Below, one piece after another: positions 43,631 to 52,209 of a stretch of DNA of 64,000 nucleotides. The stretch's first letter is position 1. Every line of letters starts with the position of its first letter. The notes beneath the pieces were generated by a model, which did not search any database, was not told the DNA's origin, and worked only from the letters and a program-made list of their open reading frames with translations. The translations under genes were made by a program, and so were the position numbers. Source of the stretch: Sinorhizobium terangae. Its GTDB lineage: Bacteria; Pseudomonadota; Alphaproteobacteria; Rhizobiales; Rhizobiaceae. The stretch covers positions 124,001 to 188,000 of the forward strand of contig NZ_CP121659.1 of NCBI RefSeq assembly GCF_029714365.1. The letters run 5' to 3'.

Positions 43631-46600
43631 ATGAACGGATCGCGATCCAATCCTCAGCGCGCAAGCATCCCGTCCTACAGCGACAGGCCGTCGCTTGATG
43701 CCCTGAACCGAACGATAGAGGGCCTGGAGGCGCGTATCGAAGGCTTGATGAGCGGCGCGGGGCGTGACGCCCAGGAGCGACAGGCCGAGCGCTCGGCGAC
43801 GACCAGCGACGCTGTCTCAGAAATCCTAGAGCGCCAGCGCGCCCTGAACGCAAGCCGCGAGCGGACGTCGCTGCGCGAACGTATCGCCGCGCGGGAGGCC
43901 GATCGTTTTGTTTCCAGCCGCGTCCAGGAGGCGCCGCGAACGCCCGCCGCACCCGCGCGATCCGCGTCGGCTGCGGCCGATATAGCCGAAGCTCTGGTCG
44001 GCCTGCGGCAGGAGTTGAAGCGCGATATCAGTGACGGGCTTGTTCGCGAACTGAGTGCTCTCAGATCGGAAATCCGCGGCATCAAGGCCGAGGCGCAGGA
44101 TCATCTTTTCGCTGAGGACATTCGGGCAGATATGCAGCGCCTGGCGGATGGCATTCATCAGCTCGGCCGGCAGGCGTCGCCAGCTCAGGCGGACGCGCTG
44201 CGCGCCGAATTCGATGGCCTCAGGGCGCTGATCGACGGCCTGGCCAACGAGGACGGCATCCGCCGACTGGAAAACCGCTGGAAGGATGTCGAGGAGCGCT
44301 TGAACGCCTTCGACCGGAATCGCGACGACGAGCTCGTGGCTCTCGCCTACAGGCTCGATGACATCAAGTCGCAAATCGGCGCGTTGGATAACGGAGCGGC
44401 CTTCGACGGATTGCAGGAAAAGCTGCTCGCGATTGCCGATGCGATCGAGCTCCTGGGGCGGCAAATGCAGCCGGAGGACGGCCGCCTCGTCTCGCAGCTT
44501 GCCGATTTCGACGCACGGTTCGATGAAATCAGCCGGGCAATCGCGGTCAATGGCCGCAATGCGGCCGATTTTGACAACGCTCTCGTCAGCCGTCTCGAAA
44601 GTCGGCTCGGCGATCTCTCGCGGCAGATCGACGAAGTCTCTCGACCCGTCGAGGCCGGGCTCGGGGCACGGATCGAAGCGCTGACCGCGCGCATCGAAGA
44701 GCTGTCGGGCGAAAAGGCCGCGACCCGTCTCGAGGAGCGCCTCGACGAACTCTCGATGCTGCTTGAGAGCAACCAGAAAAACGCGCAAGCGGAATTGGCT
44801 GACTATCTCGCCGATATTTCTCAGCGAATCGAGGCTCTGGACCAGGGAAGCGTCAACTCGGCTCTGGCCGAACGCCTCGACTATCTCGCGCGCCGGATCG
44901 ACGACTTGAACATGCACGCCGCGCCACCCGTGGCGGATCAGCGCTTCGAGCGTCTGGAAGACCGCCTTGCGGATATCGCGCAACGGCTGGAGGAAACGCA
45001 TGCCGCTCCATTCGACGACCGTGAGGCGCTGCGCAACCTCGAGACTCAGATCGCCAATCTGTCGACCCTGATCGGCCAGCCGCGCGTCGAGGTCGGTGCG
45101 GCTCCGGTGGATTTCGAAAGCCGGATGAGCGCGCTTGAAGACTATCTGGCAACGAGCGACGAGTACATCATCGAGGCAGCGCGCCAGGCGGCCGAAGCCG
45201 TCATGGAGGCCTTTACCAAGAATGGGCCGATGCATGCCAGCGGCGACATGGCGGCAATCTCGGCGCTTGCCGAGGATCTGAGGACGCTCGAGGATCTCAG
45301 CCGTTCGAGCAACGAACGCACGGCACGCACGTTCGAAGCCCTTCATGAAACGCTGGTTCAGATTGCCGAGAAGCTGGAACTGCTCGAAGACCGCGGGCCT
45401 GTCGCAGCCGTTGGGCGCTCCGAGGCCGCGATAACGCGCGGCATTCCCGCAATGCCGAGGGCCGCGCAGCCGGAATTCGGCAACACTTTCGGTAGAGCCG
45501 GTCTCGACGATCGCGACGACGATACCGAGCGCAATGTTCAGGTGCTGCAGGCGGAAGACGAGGCGACGGTCATCGAGCCGGCTTCCGCCGCAGTCGATGA
45601 TGTGGTGGTTGCCGAGGCGGTTTCGACGGTCGAAAAGGACGAGGTTCGGGAGCCGGCTCCCTCTGCCAAGACGGGATTGCTCGCAGGGCTCACCCGTCGC
45701 TTCAGCGGAAAACGAACTGCCGCGTTGCCTGAGCGTGTGCGGCAGGTGGTCGAACCCGCTCCATCGATCGACCCGTCCGAGATGCTCGCCCCCGAGGATG
45801 CCAACCAGCTGCTCGAGCCCGGCTCCGGCGCGCCGGACGTCAAGAAGATTCTCGAGCGCGTCCGCGCCGGTCAGATGAGCCGCGGCAGCCAGCCGGCCTT
45901 CGAGGGCGACAAGGCCGATTTCATTGCGGCTGCACGCCGCGCGGCGCAATTGGCGGTCGAGGAGGCGGATACGCTCAGCGTGAAGGACAGCAGCGGTTGG
46001 TCCGTTGCCGGTGCCTTTGCCCGTCATCGCCGTCCGATCCTGATGGCGGTCGGTGCGGTGCTGCTGGCGATCATGTCCTATCCCCTCGTCAGCACCGTCC
46101 TCAAGGGCAAGGACACGCCCGAAATCCAGCCGGCAGCAGTGATCGAGCAGAAGGCTGTTCCGCAAGTTGCAGAAGCGAAGGCGGTGGACGACCGTCTGAC
46201 CGAAACGGCCGCCGCCCCTGTTGCAAAGACACAGGCAGAGGCGCCGGTGGCAAAAGCAGCGCCCGCGCCAGGGGCCGCTGCGACAGCGAATGCCGCCCCG
46301 GCCGCGAATTCGGTGCCCGCCGCGAAGGCGGCCGAGACAGCGCCCGTTACCGCCGGCAGCCACGCACCCTTGCTGCATCCGGCAAGCGAACCGGCGCAGG
46401 CGAGCGCATCGACGTTTGAGGTCGCTCCCGCCGTCACCGCCAAGGCGGGCACATTCGAGCCGATCGCCAAGGCCGGCAACGTAGTCCTTCCCGAAGGCTT
46501 TGGTCCTCCCGCTCTTGTCACGGCCGCCAAGGGTGGCGATCCTCTCGCTTTCTATGAGATCGGCACACGCTTCACCGAAGGCCGCGGCGTCAAGGAAGAT

Positions 46601-47335
46601 CCCGCGGAAGCGGCAAAATGGTATCAGCGCGCGGCGGATGCCGGCGTGATCCCCGCCGAGTACCGGCTTGCCAATCTCTATGAAAAAGGGGCAGGCGTCG
46701 CGCGCGACACCGTGAAGGCGAAGGCGCTCTATCTCAAGGCGGCGGCCGCGGGCAACGCCAGCGCGACCCACAATCTCGCGGTCATGCTCGCCAGCGGCCG
46801 CGACGGGGCACCGGACTTCGCCGAGGCCGCCAAATGGTTCGAGAAGGCGGCGAGCCTCGGCGTCCGCGACAGCCAGTTCAACCTCGCAGTGCTTTATGCC
46901 CGCGGCAATGGCGTCAAGCAGGATCTGGAAGAATCCTACAAATGGTTCTCGATTGCGGCTCGCGACGGCGACAAGGATGCCGGCGAAAAGCGCGACGAGA
47001 TTGCCAAGGCGATGAATCCCGAACAACTGGCGAGCGCCATGGCCAAGGCCGACGCATGGAAAGTCCAGCCGGCCGACGCCAAGGCGAACAGCGTCGATAT
47101 CCCCGACGCCTGGGTCGGTCCGCCGACCAAGACAGCCACGGTCGATATGAGCAAGGCCGTGCGCAATATTCAGGCGATTCTCAACAACAATGGTTTTGAC
47201 GCCGGGACGCCGGATGGATACCTGGGCAAGAAAACGATTGCCGCCATCAAGGCCTTCCAGAAATCCATTGGCCAGGAGCCGACCGGAGAGATCACCGACG
47301 CACTCGTCAGGGAACTCTTGAAGCGGAATTCCTAA
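43631..47335 (+). CDS. podJ: PodJ-like polarity/localisation factor with Sel1 repeats and peptidoglycan-binding domain
   Basis: A 1234-residue bitopic protein. Residues 1 to about 690 are a long heptad-rich coiled coil (repeated LEDRLADIAQRLEE, LDELSMLLESNQ, RLESRLGDLSRQIDEV). An acidic and then Pro/Ala-rich stretch precedes one membrane segment (PILMAVGAVLLAIMSYPLVSTVL, near residue 805). The periplasmic part starts with an Ala/Pro/Lys linker, then three to four Sel1-like repeats (AAKWYQRAADAGVIPAEYRLANLYEKGAGV, AKWFEKAASLGVRDSQFNLAVLYARGNGV, EESYKWFSIAARDGDKDA), and ends in a peptidoglycan-binding domain (IQAILNNNGFDAGTPDGYLGKKTIAAIKAFQ). This order matches Caulobacter PodJ and S. meliloti PodJ1, which mark the old pole. 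The ATG at 43631 follows GAAGAG; an in-frame start at 43544 is unsupported. Confidence 0.9.
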   Translation: MNGSRSNPQRASIPSYSDRPSLDALNRTIEGLEARIEGLMSGAGRDAQERQAERSATTSDAVSEILERQRALNASRERTSLRERIAAREADRFVSSRVQEAPRTPAAPARSASAAADIAEALVGLRQELKRDISDGLVRELSALRSEIRGIKAEAQDHLFAEDIRADMQRLADGIHQLGRQASPAQADALRAEFDGLRALIDGLANEDGIRRLENRWKDVEERLNAFDRNRDDELVALAYRLDDIKSQIGALDNGAAFDGLQEKLLAIADAIELLGRQMQPEDGRLVSQLADFDARFDEISRAIAVNGRNAADFDNALVSRLESRLGDLSRQIDEVSRPVEAGLGARIEALTARIEELSGEKAATRLEERLDELSMLLESNQKNAQAELADYLADISQRIEALDQGSVNSALAERLDYLARRIDDLNMHAAPPVADQRFERLEDRLADIAQRLEETHAAPFDDREALRNLETQIANLSTLIGQPRVEVGAAPVDFESRMSALEDYLATSDEYIIEAARQAAEAVMEAFTKNGPMHASGDMAAISALAEDLRTLEDLSRSSNERTARTFEALHETLVQIAEKLELLEDRGPVAAVGRSEAAITRGIPAMPRAAQPEFGNTFGRAGLDDRDDDTERNVQVLQAEDEATVIEPASAAVDDVVVAEAVSTVEKDEVREPAPSAKTGLLAGLTRRFSGKRTAALPERVRQVVEPAPSIDPSEMLAPEDANQLLEPGSGAPDVKKILERVRAGQMSRGSQPAFEGDKADFIAAARRAAQLAVEEADTLSVKDSSGWSVAGAFARHRRPILMAVGAVLLAIMSYPLVSTVLKGKDTPEIQPAAVIEQKAVPQVAEAKAVDDRLTETAAAPVAKTQAEAPVAKAAPAPGAAATANAAPAANSVPAAKAAETAPVTAGSHAPLLHPASEPAQASASTFEVAPAVTAKAGTFEPIAKAGNVVLPEGFGPPALVTAAKGGDPLAFYEIGTRFTEGRGVKEDPAEAAKWYQRAADAGVIPAEYRLANLYEKGAGVARDTVKAKALYLKAAAAGNASATHNLAVMLASGRDGAPDFAEAAKWFEKAASLGVRDSQFNLAVLYARGNGVKQDLEESYKWFSIAARDGDKDAGEKRDEIAKAMNPEQLASAMAKADAWKVQPADAKANSVDIPDAWVGPPTKTATVDMSKAVRNIQAILNNNGFDAGTPDGYLGKKTIAAIKAFQKSIGQEPTGEITDALVRELLKRNS

Positions 47336-47550
47336 GCAATTCCAGGAAAAGTGCGCAGCGGTTTTCCGTCCGGAATTGCGTCGCTTCAAAGAGCAATTCC
47401 AGGAAAAGTGCGCAGCGGTTCTCCGTCCGGAATTGCGTCGCTTCAAAGAGCAATTCCAGGAAAAAGTGCGCAGCGGTTTTCCGTCCGGAATCGCGTCGCA
47501 GCAAGGAGCTGGGTCATTTCACTGTTTCAATAAAACAACGAAATGATCTT
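47336..47550 (+). repeat. Triplicated GCAATTCC palindrome, 57-nt period, ending in a full element
   Basis: Units start at 47336, 47393 and 47450, exactly 57 nt apart and nearly identical (CAGGAAAAGTGCGCAGCGGT core between GCAATTCC and GGAATTGC arms). The third unit continues into the second module (TCATTTCACTG.../...CGAAATGA). The first unit begins on the base after the podJ stop codon. From 47551 to 47811 I see no gene, repeat or RNA that I can support. Confidence 0.9.
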
Positions 47551-47811
47551 CCAGCGGCGCGCGCATGCTGTGGTTTTAGCCGCCGCAATAAAGCCGCAGA
47601 TCGGCGCGACAGGGTTCAGGGGCGAAGTCTGGAGGCCATGTGCCTGAAAAGGTTGACAGCTCGGACCATGGGGCGCATGAGGAATTGCCGCTTGTCCCTC
47701 GTCGCCGAGGGGGCGGTCCGCCGCCATACATTCCTGCTCGTGGTAAATCACTTGCCACTTTGAAACGTCGCGCCGTGCGTCTCTCCGGATGCGTGCAGGA
47801 TGCGAACAACC

Positions 47812-47918
47812 CTACAGCATCGTGCGTCTTTTCAGACGCACAAAGGTCGCTGTAGCGCTTTGAATTGCTGCATGTTTTTTGTCCTTAAATCGGTTCCGAT
47901 TTAAGGAAACATGCAGTA
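47812..47918 (+). repeat. ABC-type palindromic mosaic element, full length
   Basis: CTACAGCAT, inner GTGCGTC/GACGCAC hairpin, TCGCTGTAG, then the CCTTAAATCGG/CCGATTTAAGG palindrome closed by CATGCAGTA. Confidence 0.85.
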
Positions 47919-48011
47919 GGCATTGCACAATTCCTCAATCGATTCCGGTTAGGGATTGTGGAGCAGCAATTCCGCCCGCGTCGCGGGCCTTTGTCGTATT
48001 GAGGTCCGGCC

Positions 48012-48938
48012 GTGACGGTCTATCTGCCCATTGCAGAGTTGTCGGTGAACATACTCATCATTCTCGGCATGGGTGCGGCCGTCGGATTTCTGTCCGGCAT
48101 GTTTGGCGTCGGCGGCGGTTTCCTGATCACGCCGCTGCTGATCTTCTACAACATTCCGCCCGTGGTGGCGGTGGCGACGGGCGCAAATCAGGTGGTTGCC
48201 TCGTCGATCTCCGGTGCCATCACGCATTTCCGCCGGGGCACAATCGATATCAAGCTGGGCACGGTGCTGCTTTGCGGCGGTCTCGTCGGCGCAACGCTGG
48301 GCGTCTGGCTTTTCTCGCTGTTGCGCCAGGTGGGGCAGCTCGATCTGGTGATTTCGCTGCTTTACGTCGTGCTGCTGGGCTCGGTCGGCGGCCTGATGCT
48401 CTGGGAGAGTATCGGCGCCATGCGCAAGGCCGCGAAGAACCAGTCGACGCCACGCCGCAGGCCCGGGCAGCACAACTGGATTCACGGCTTGCCGCTCAAG
48501 ATGCGGTTCAAGAAATCGAAGATCTATCTGAGCGTCATTCCGGTCGCCACCCTCGGTTTCGCCATCGGCATCCTGACCTCGGTCATGGGCGTCGGCGGCG
48601 GCTTCATCATGGTGCCGGCGATGATCTATCTCTTGCGCATTCCGACGAGCGTCGTCGTCGGAACCTCGCTCTTCCAGATCGTCTTCGTCTCGGCTTACAC
48701 GGTGATCGTCCAGGCATCGACAAACTACACCGTCGATATCGTGCTCGCTTTCGTGTTGATGATCGCCGGCGTCATCGGGGCGCAATACGGCGTTCGCGTC
48801 GGCCAGCGGCTGCGCGGCGAACAGTTGCGGGCGCTGCTTGCCTTGCTCGTCCTTGCCGTCGGCATCCGGCTGGCGATCGAGCTCATCATTCCGCCGAAGA
48901 ATGTCTATTCGGTTGTATCAGCGGGGTTCGGCTTCTGA
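48012..48938 (+). CDS. TauE/SafE-family sulfite/anion exporter
   Basis: A 308-residue inner-membrane permease. The TauE/SafE repeat is seen twice: AAVGFLSGMFGVGGGFLITPLLIFYNIPPVVAVATGANQ near the N-terminus and AIGILTSVMGVGGGFIMVPAMIYLLRIPTSVVVGTSLFQ in the middle, which is the internal duplication of this family. About eight membrane segments. Members export sulfite, sulfoacetate or related anions. The start is GTG at 48012. The stop TGA shares its last base with the ATG of the next gene, so the two are translationally coupled. Confidence 0.88.
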   Translation: MTVYLPIAELSVNILIILGMGAAVGFLSGMFGVGGGFLITPLLIFYNIPPVVAVATGANQVVASSISGAITHFRRGTIDIKLGTVLLCGGLVGATLGVWLFSLLRQVGQLDLVISLLYVVLLGSVGGLMLWESIGAMRKAAKNQSTPRRRPGQHNWIHGLPLKMRFKKSKIYLSVIPVATLGFAIGILTSVMGVGGGFIMVPAMIYLLRIPTSVVVGTSLFQIVFVSAYTVIVQASTNYTVDIVLAFVLMIAGVIGAQYGVRVGQRLRGEQLRALLALLVLAVGIRLAIELIIPPKNVYSVVSAGFGF

Positions 48939-49741
48939 TGTTCGATCTCGCGCGCCTATGTCTTGTCTCTCTGGTCCTCGCTCTGGCGGCGCCGGCGGCT
49001 GCCCAGATTCGGCAAGACGACGTGTCGGAATTCGCGGAGAAGCTCGAGATCGGCATCTCGACGGAAGAAATCTCCATCACGTCCGACTTTCGCGGCGCGG
49101 ACCTCACGATCTTCGGTGCCATAGACGGCTTTGACGAGAAGCTCCTCGCGCAGGGCAAGTACAGCATCATCGTCACGCTCGAGGGGCCCAAGGAAAACGC
49201 GACGGTACGAAGGAAGGAGCGCGTCTTCGGCATCTGGGTGAACACCCGTTCGATGACCTTCGAGCTGGTGCCGGAATCCTATTCGCTGTCGAGCACGCGT
49301 GACATCGAGACGATCGCGCCGCCGGGTGAGTTGGGTAACATGGGCATCGGCGTCGACCATATGCGTCTGGTGCCGCTGGGCTTCGTCGGCGACGGCAGCA
49401 ATCTCGGCGAGTTCCGCAGCGCGTTCCGCCGGATCAGGGAGGAGAGCGGTGTTTTCCAGCGCGACCCGGGCGGCGTGCGGTTCATCAGTTCCAGCCTGTT
49501 CAGGGCGTCCGTGCGCCTCCCCGCCAACGTCCCGAATGGCGTCCATGTCGTGCGTGCCTATCTTTTCCGGGATGGTCTTTTCGTCGCCGCGAAAGCCCTG
49601 CCGCTCACGGTCGTCAAGACCGGCCTCGAACAAGCGATCACGCGCGCAGCGCACGAGCAGCCGATGATCTACGGTCTCTTTGCCGTGCTTCTGGCGGTCA
49701 TCACCGGCTGGGGCGCCAGCCTGCTATTCCGCAAGGAGTAG
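48938..49741 (+). CDS. TIGR02186 family exported membrane protein
   Basis: A 267-residue protein with an N-terminal signal (LARLCLVSLVLALAAPAAAQ), a periplasmic region of about 215 residues and a C-terminal membrane anchor (MIYGLFAVLLAVITGWGASLLF). It resembles the alphaproteobacterial family TIGR02186, which is regularly encoded next to a TauE/SafE permease. Diagnostic-looking stretches are EIGISTEEISITSDFRGADLTIFGAIDG and RRKERVFGIWVNTRS. The function is unknown; the fixed pairing suggests an accessory periplasmic subunit of the exporter. Start ATG overlaps the upstream stop (TGATG). Confidence 0.85.
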   Translation: MFDLARLCLVSLVLALAAPAAAQIRQDDVSEFAEKLEIGISTEEISITSDFRGADLTIFGAIDGFDEKLLAQGKYSIIVTLEGPKENATVRRKERVFGIWVNTRSMTFELVPESYSLSSTRDIETIAPPGELGNMGIGVDHMRLVPLGFVGDGSNLGEFRSAFRRIREESGVFQRDPGGVRFISSSLFRASVRLPANVPNGVHVVRAYLFRDGLFVAAKALPLTVVKTGLEQAITRAAHEQPMIYGLFAVLLAVITGWGASLLFRKE

Positions 49742-49794
49742 CTATTCTTATCGACATGCGTCCTCTTCGCGTTCCCTTTTGTGCGGCGGTGGTC

Positions 49795-49900
49795 TACTGC
49801 ATGATTCCTTAAATCGGAATCGATTTAAGGATAAAATCATGCAGCAAATCAAAGTGCTACAGCGGCCTTGGCGCGTCCGATTGGACGCGCGGCGCTGTAG
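49795..49900 (-). repeat. ABC-type element, full length, inverted
   Basis: TACTGCATGATTCC, then the CCTTAAATCG/CGATTTAAGG palindrome, then the CTACAGCG...CGCTGTAG module. It is followed after 2 nt by an element of the other repeat family. The 336-nt gap 49742-50077 consists mostly of these two repeats and holds no gene. Confidence 0.85.
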
Positions 49901-49902
49901 AA

Positions 49903-50003
49903 GCAATTCCAGGAAAAGTGTGCCACGGTTTTCCGTCCGGAATTGCGCCATCTCAAAAGAGTTGGAGCATTTCCCCGTTTTGCTAAGACGAGGAAATGCT
50001 CTA
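49903..50003 (+). repeat. GCAATTCC-type element, two modules
   Basis: GCAATTCC...GGAATTGC, followed by GAGCATTTCC...GGAAATGCTC. It is the same class as the elements at 20413 and 47450. Confidence 0.8.
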
Positions 50004-50077
50004 AGGAAGGGAAGATATTTTGACATCGGAGCGCCCTTGACGACGGGCGCGGCGCTCCGCGCAGCAGAGGAAACCCC

Positions 50078-50314
50078 ATGAAACCGATTTTTGTCCAGTT
50101 GCAATGCGCTCCCGGCAGGACCTACGAGGTGGCCGACGAGATCTACCGCAAGGAGATCGTCTCGGAGATGTATTCGACGAGCGGCGATTACGATCTGCTT
50201 CTGAAGATCTATATTCAGGAGGGCGACGATATCGGCAAGTTCATCAACGACAACATTGCATCGGTTCCGGGCATTTCCCGGTCGCTGACGACCTTGACCT
50301 TCAACGCCTTCTGA
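50078..50314 (+). CDS. Stand-alone Lrp/AsnC ligand-binding (RAM) domain protein
   Basis: A 78-residue protein that is only the C-terminal RAM domain of Lrp/AsnC regulators, with no DNA-binding part: FVQLQCAPGRTYEVADEIYRKEIVSEMYSTSGDYDLLLKIYI, then IASVPGISRSLTTLTF. Such proteins form amino acid-binding oligomers and may modulate full-length Lrp proteins or enzymes. The ATG has GAGGAAACCCC upstream. The 228 nt after it contain only a degenerate repeat around 50344-50380. Confidence 0.88.
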   Translation: MKPIFVQLQCAPGRTYEVADEIYRKEIVSEMYSTSGDYDLLLKIYIQEGDDIGKFINDNIASVPGISRSLTTLTFNAF

Positions 50315-50542
50315 GGTCGCTCCCGGCGCGGCTCGTTTCGTCCTCAGCGCTGCGCGTCTGTCAGACGCGCAAAGGTCGCCGACTATTTTCAGCAATTACA
50401 TTGCCAATCTCGCGCCCGGCGCGCCCGCAACGACGCCGGATGGTGACCCGAGGTGCTCCCCAATTACCGATTGCAAATTGAAAGCGGTTCGCTATTATGA
50501 AACTGCTTCAATTATGCAAGCGGTTTCGTGGAGGATGGAATC

Positions 50543-51100
50543 ATGGGCAAGGTCATTGTCTGGAATTTGGTCACGCTCGACGGGTGCTTCGAAGGCACGA
50601 AGAAATGGGATCTCGACTTTCACAATCGTGCCTGGGGGCCGGAACTGGAAGCAATCAGCCTGGAGTTCGGAGACAAGGCGCAGGCGCTGGTCTTCGGTCG
50701 GGTCACCTATGAGGGCATGGCGGCCTACTGGCCGACGGCGGAAGGGGAGGGCCGGGTGAAGACCTATATGAACGCCCTTCCGAAGATTGTCGCCTCACGC
50801 ACGATGGAAAAGGCGGATTGGAACAACAGCCGCGTCGTGCGGGACGTCGCCGCCGAATTGCGACGGCTGAAGGGGGAGAGCGAGAAGAACCTCTATATCT
50901 TCGGAAGCGCCGACCTTGTTGCCTCGCTGTTGCCGGAGAACGTCATCGACGAGATCATGCTGTGCCTCGTTCCCGTGCAGCTTGGTGAGGGGACACCGTT
51001 CTTCAAGAAGGCCGCGGCCGCGAAGCCGTTCAGCTTGATCGAGGCACGTCCGCTTTCCAACGGCAGCGTCATTCTGCGCTACGCCCCGGAAGCCGCCTGA
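50543..51100 (+). CDS. Dihydrofolate reductase-fold protein (RibD C-terminal-like)
   Basis: A 185-residue cytoplasmic protein of the DHFR/RibD_C superfamily, the group of small oxidoreductases resembling YwjB/YyaP. Typical parts are KVIVWNLVTLDGCFEG at the N-terminus, ALVFGRVTYEGMAAYWP, KIVASRTMEKADWNNSRVV, and NLYIFGSADLVASLLPENVIDEIMLCLVPVQLGEGTPFF. NADPH-dependent reduction is likely but the substrate is unknown. The ATG at 50543 is chosen because GGAGG lies 8 nt upstream; the GTG at 50528 overlaps that site. Confidence 0.87.
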   Translation: MGKVIVWNLVTLDGCFEGTKKWDLDFHNRAWGPELEAISLEFGDKAQALVFGRVTYEGMAAYWPTAEGEGRVKTYMNALPKIVASRTMEKADWNNSRVVRDVAAELRRLKGESEKNLYIFGSADLVASLLPENVIDEIMLCLVPVQLGEGTPFFKKAAAAKPFSLIEARPLSNGSVILRYAPEAA

Positions 51101-51116
51101 ACCGCTTGCCGACGGA

Positions 51117-51181
51117 CTGCAGCGCCGCGCGTCCAATTGGACGCGCCAAGCTCGCTGTCCGATTTAAGCAATCATGCAGTA
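51117..51181 (+). repeat. Internally deleted ABC element
   Basis: CTGCAGCG with the inner GCGCGTC/GACGCGC hairpin, then CGCTGTCC fused directly to CGATTTAAGCAATCATGCAGTA: the 5' half of the second module is missing. It ends 4 nt before the pdeM stop. Confidence 0.75.
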
Positions 51182-51184
51182 GCC

Positions 51185-51910
51185 TTAGCCCATGAGATTG
51201 TCATAACGCACCGAGTAGATTCGATCGCGGCCAAGCATATGGGCGACCAGCGTGCCGCGATCGAAGAGTCCGCTCATCGCCCGGTGGCGCAGATCGAGCC
51301 CGCCGGTCGTGACGCCGAAGGCCGGCATCAGGAGCCGCTTGCCGTCGGTTGCGAAGCAGGCGCGCCGGACCGACCTTTCGCGGCGCCGCACGGTCGCCGA
51401 CGGATGCAGGTGCCCGGCGATCTCGCCCTCGGCGTCGATCCTCGACGGTTCGTGCCGGAAGACGAGCCCGGCATGGCGGAGTTCATCCATGGAGGCGCCC
51501 GGTAGCCCCCACGCGCCATCGGGATCGTGATTGCCGTTGATCCAGATCCAGTCGCGGCCGCGGGCCATGGCCGCGATCATCTGTCGAAAGGTGTCGGGCA
51601 TTGCCGCCGAACCGGTCCGGTCATGGAAATTGTCGCCAAGGCTGATGACCGTGCGCGGATCGTGGCGAGCGATCACCGCCTCAAGAATGCGCAGCGTCGC
51701 AAGCGTATCGTAAGGCGGCAGCATCATGCCACGGCGGGCGAAGGCCGAGCCTTTTTCAAGATGCAGGTCGGAGACGACGAGCGTGCCGCTCTCCGTGAGA
51801 TAGAGACCGCCGAGCGGGTCGCAGATCGCGGCGATGCCGTTGATCGTCGTGCGCGCCTGGAAGGAGGCGTTTGCGGCCGGAGTTGCTATCGCGTGAACGA
51901 GCCGTTGCAT
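51185..51910 (-). CDS. pdeM: Ligase-associated DNA damage response endonuclease PdeM
   Basis: A 241-residue metallophosphoesterase. The metal-ligand motifs are VVSDLHLEKG (D-x-H), VISLGDNFHDR (GD-x2), WINGNHDPD (GNHD) and IAGHLHPSA (GH-x-H), so the active site is complete. This family is found with an Lhr-type helicase and an ATP-dependent ligase in bacterial repair clusters. Here the helicase lies upstream on the same strand, 299 nt away, but no ligase or exonuclease gene is in view. The ATG at 51910 begins the homologous region; the in-frame extension to 52009 is encoded by the intergenic repeat. Confidence 0.9.
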   Translation of the reverse strand: MQRLVHAIATPAANASFQARTTINGIAAICDPLGGLYLTESGTLVVSDLHLEKGSAFARRGMMLPPYDTLATLRILEAVIARHDPRTVISLGDNFHDRTGSAAMPDTFRQMIAAMARGRDWIWINGNHDPDGAWGLPGASMDELRHAGLVFRHEPSRIDAEGEIAGHLHPSATVRRRERSVRRACFATDGKRLLMPAFGVTTGGLDLRHRAMSGLFDRGTLVAHMLGRDRIYSVRYDNLMG

Positions 51911-51987
51911 GGTCACCCCGATATTCTCGGGAGTGTCCCGCGCGGGCCTGAACCTCCGTCCGGCCGGAGGCATGGTCGGCGCCAAGG

Positions 51988-52140
51988 CCTCCCCAACCCC
52001 TCTCCACAAGGAGGAGGGGCTACGTTGCCGCGCACTCCGTACACTGGCCGTGCTCCAGCCACATGTGGAACTGGCAAAGGAGGCGAGACGGTGGCCCCGC
52101 GGAGCCCCTCCCCATTGTGGGGAGTGGTTGGGGAGGGGCC
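51988..52140. repeat. RIME-like palindrome between pdeM and the helicase
   Basis: Inverted arms CCTCCCCAACCCCTC and GAGTGGTTGGGGAGG with one mismatch, plus local palindromes. The remainder of 51911-52209 holds no gene. Confidence 0.65.
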
Positions 52141-52209
52141 CTGTTCTTCCCTTCGAACTGATCGGCAGACCTTGCCCGGAACGCCTGCAATCTCTCTCAT
52201 ATCGCTCCC

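Noticed and set aside
43826..47446. A 1206-codon open frame antisense to podJ
   Set aside because: Its composition is that of a mirror frame of a GC-rich gene; podJ on the plus strand has clear domains and a ribosome-binding site.
47336..47507. CRISPR array
   Set aside because: The 57-nt units are contiguous and nearly identical, with no variable spacers and no cas genes nearby.
47551..47811. Possible small gene or gene remnant after podJ
   Set aside because: Both strands have short open frames of odd composition that run into the neighbouring repeats; no start signal or family is visible.
51911..52009. A 33-residue N-terminal extension of PdeM
   Set aside because: It is encoded by the start of an intergenic repeat region; the homologous protein begins at the ATG at 51910.
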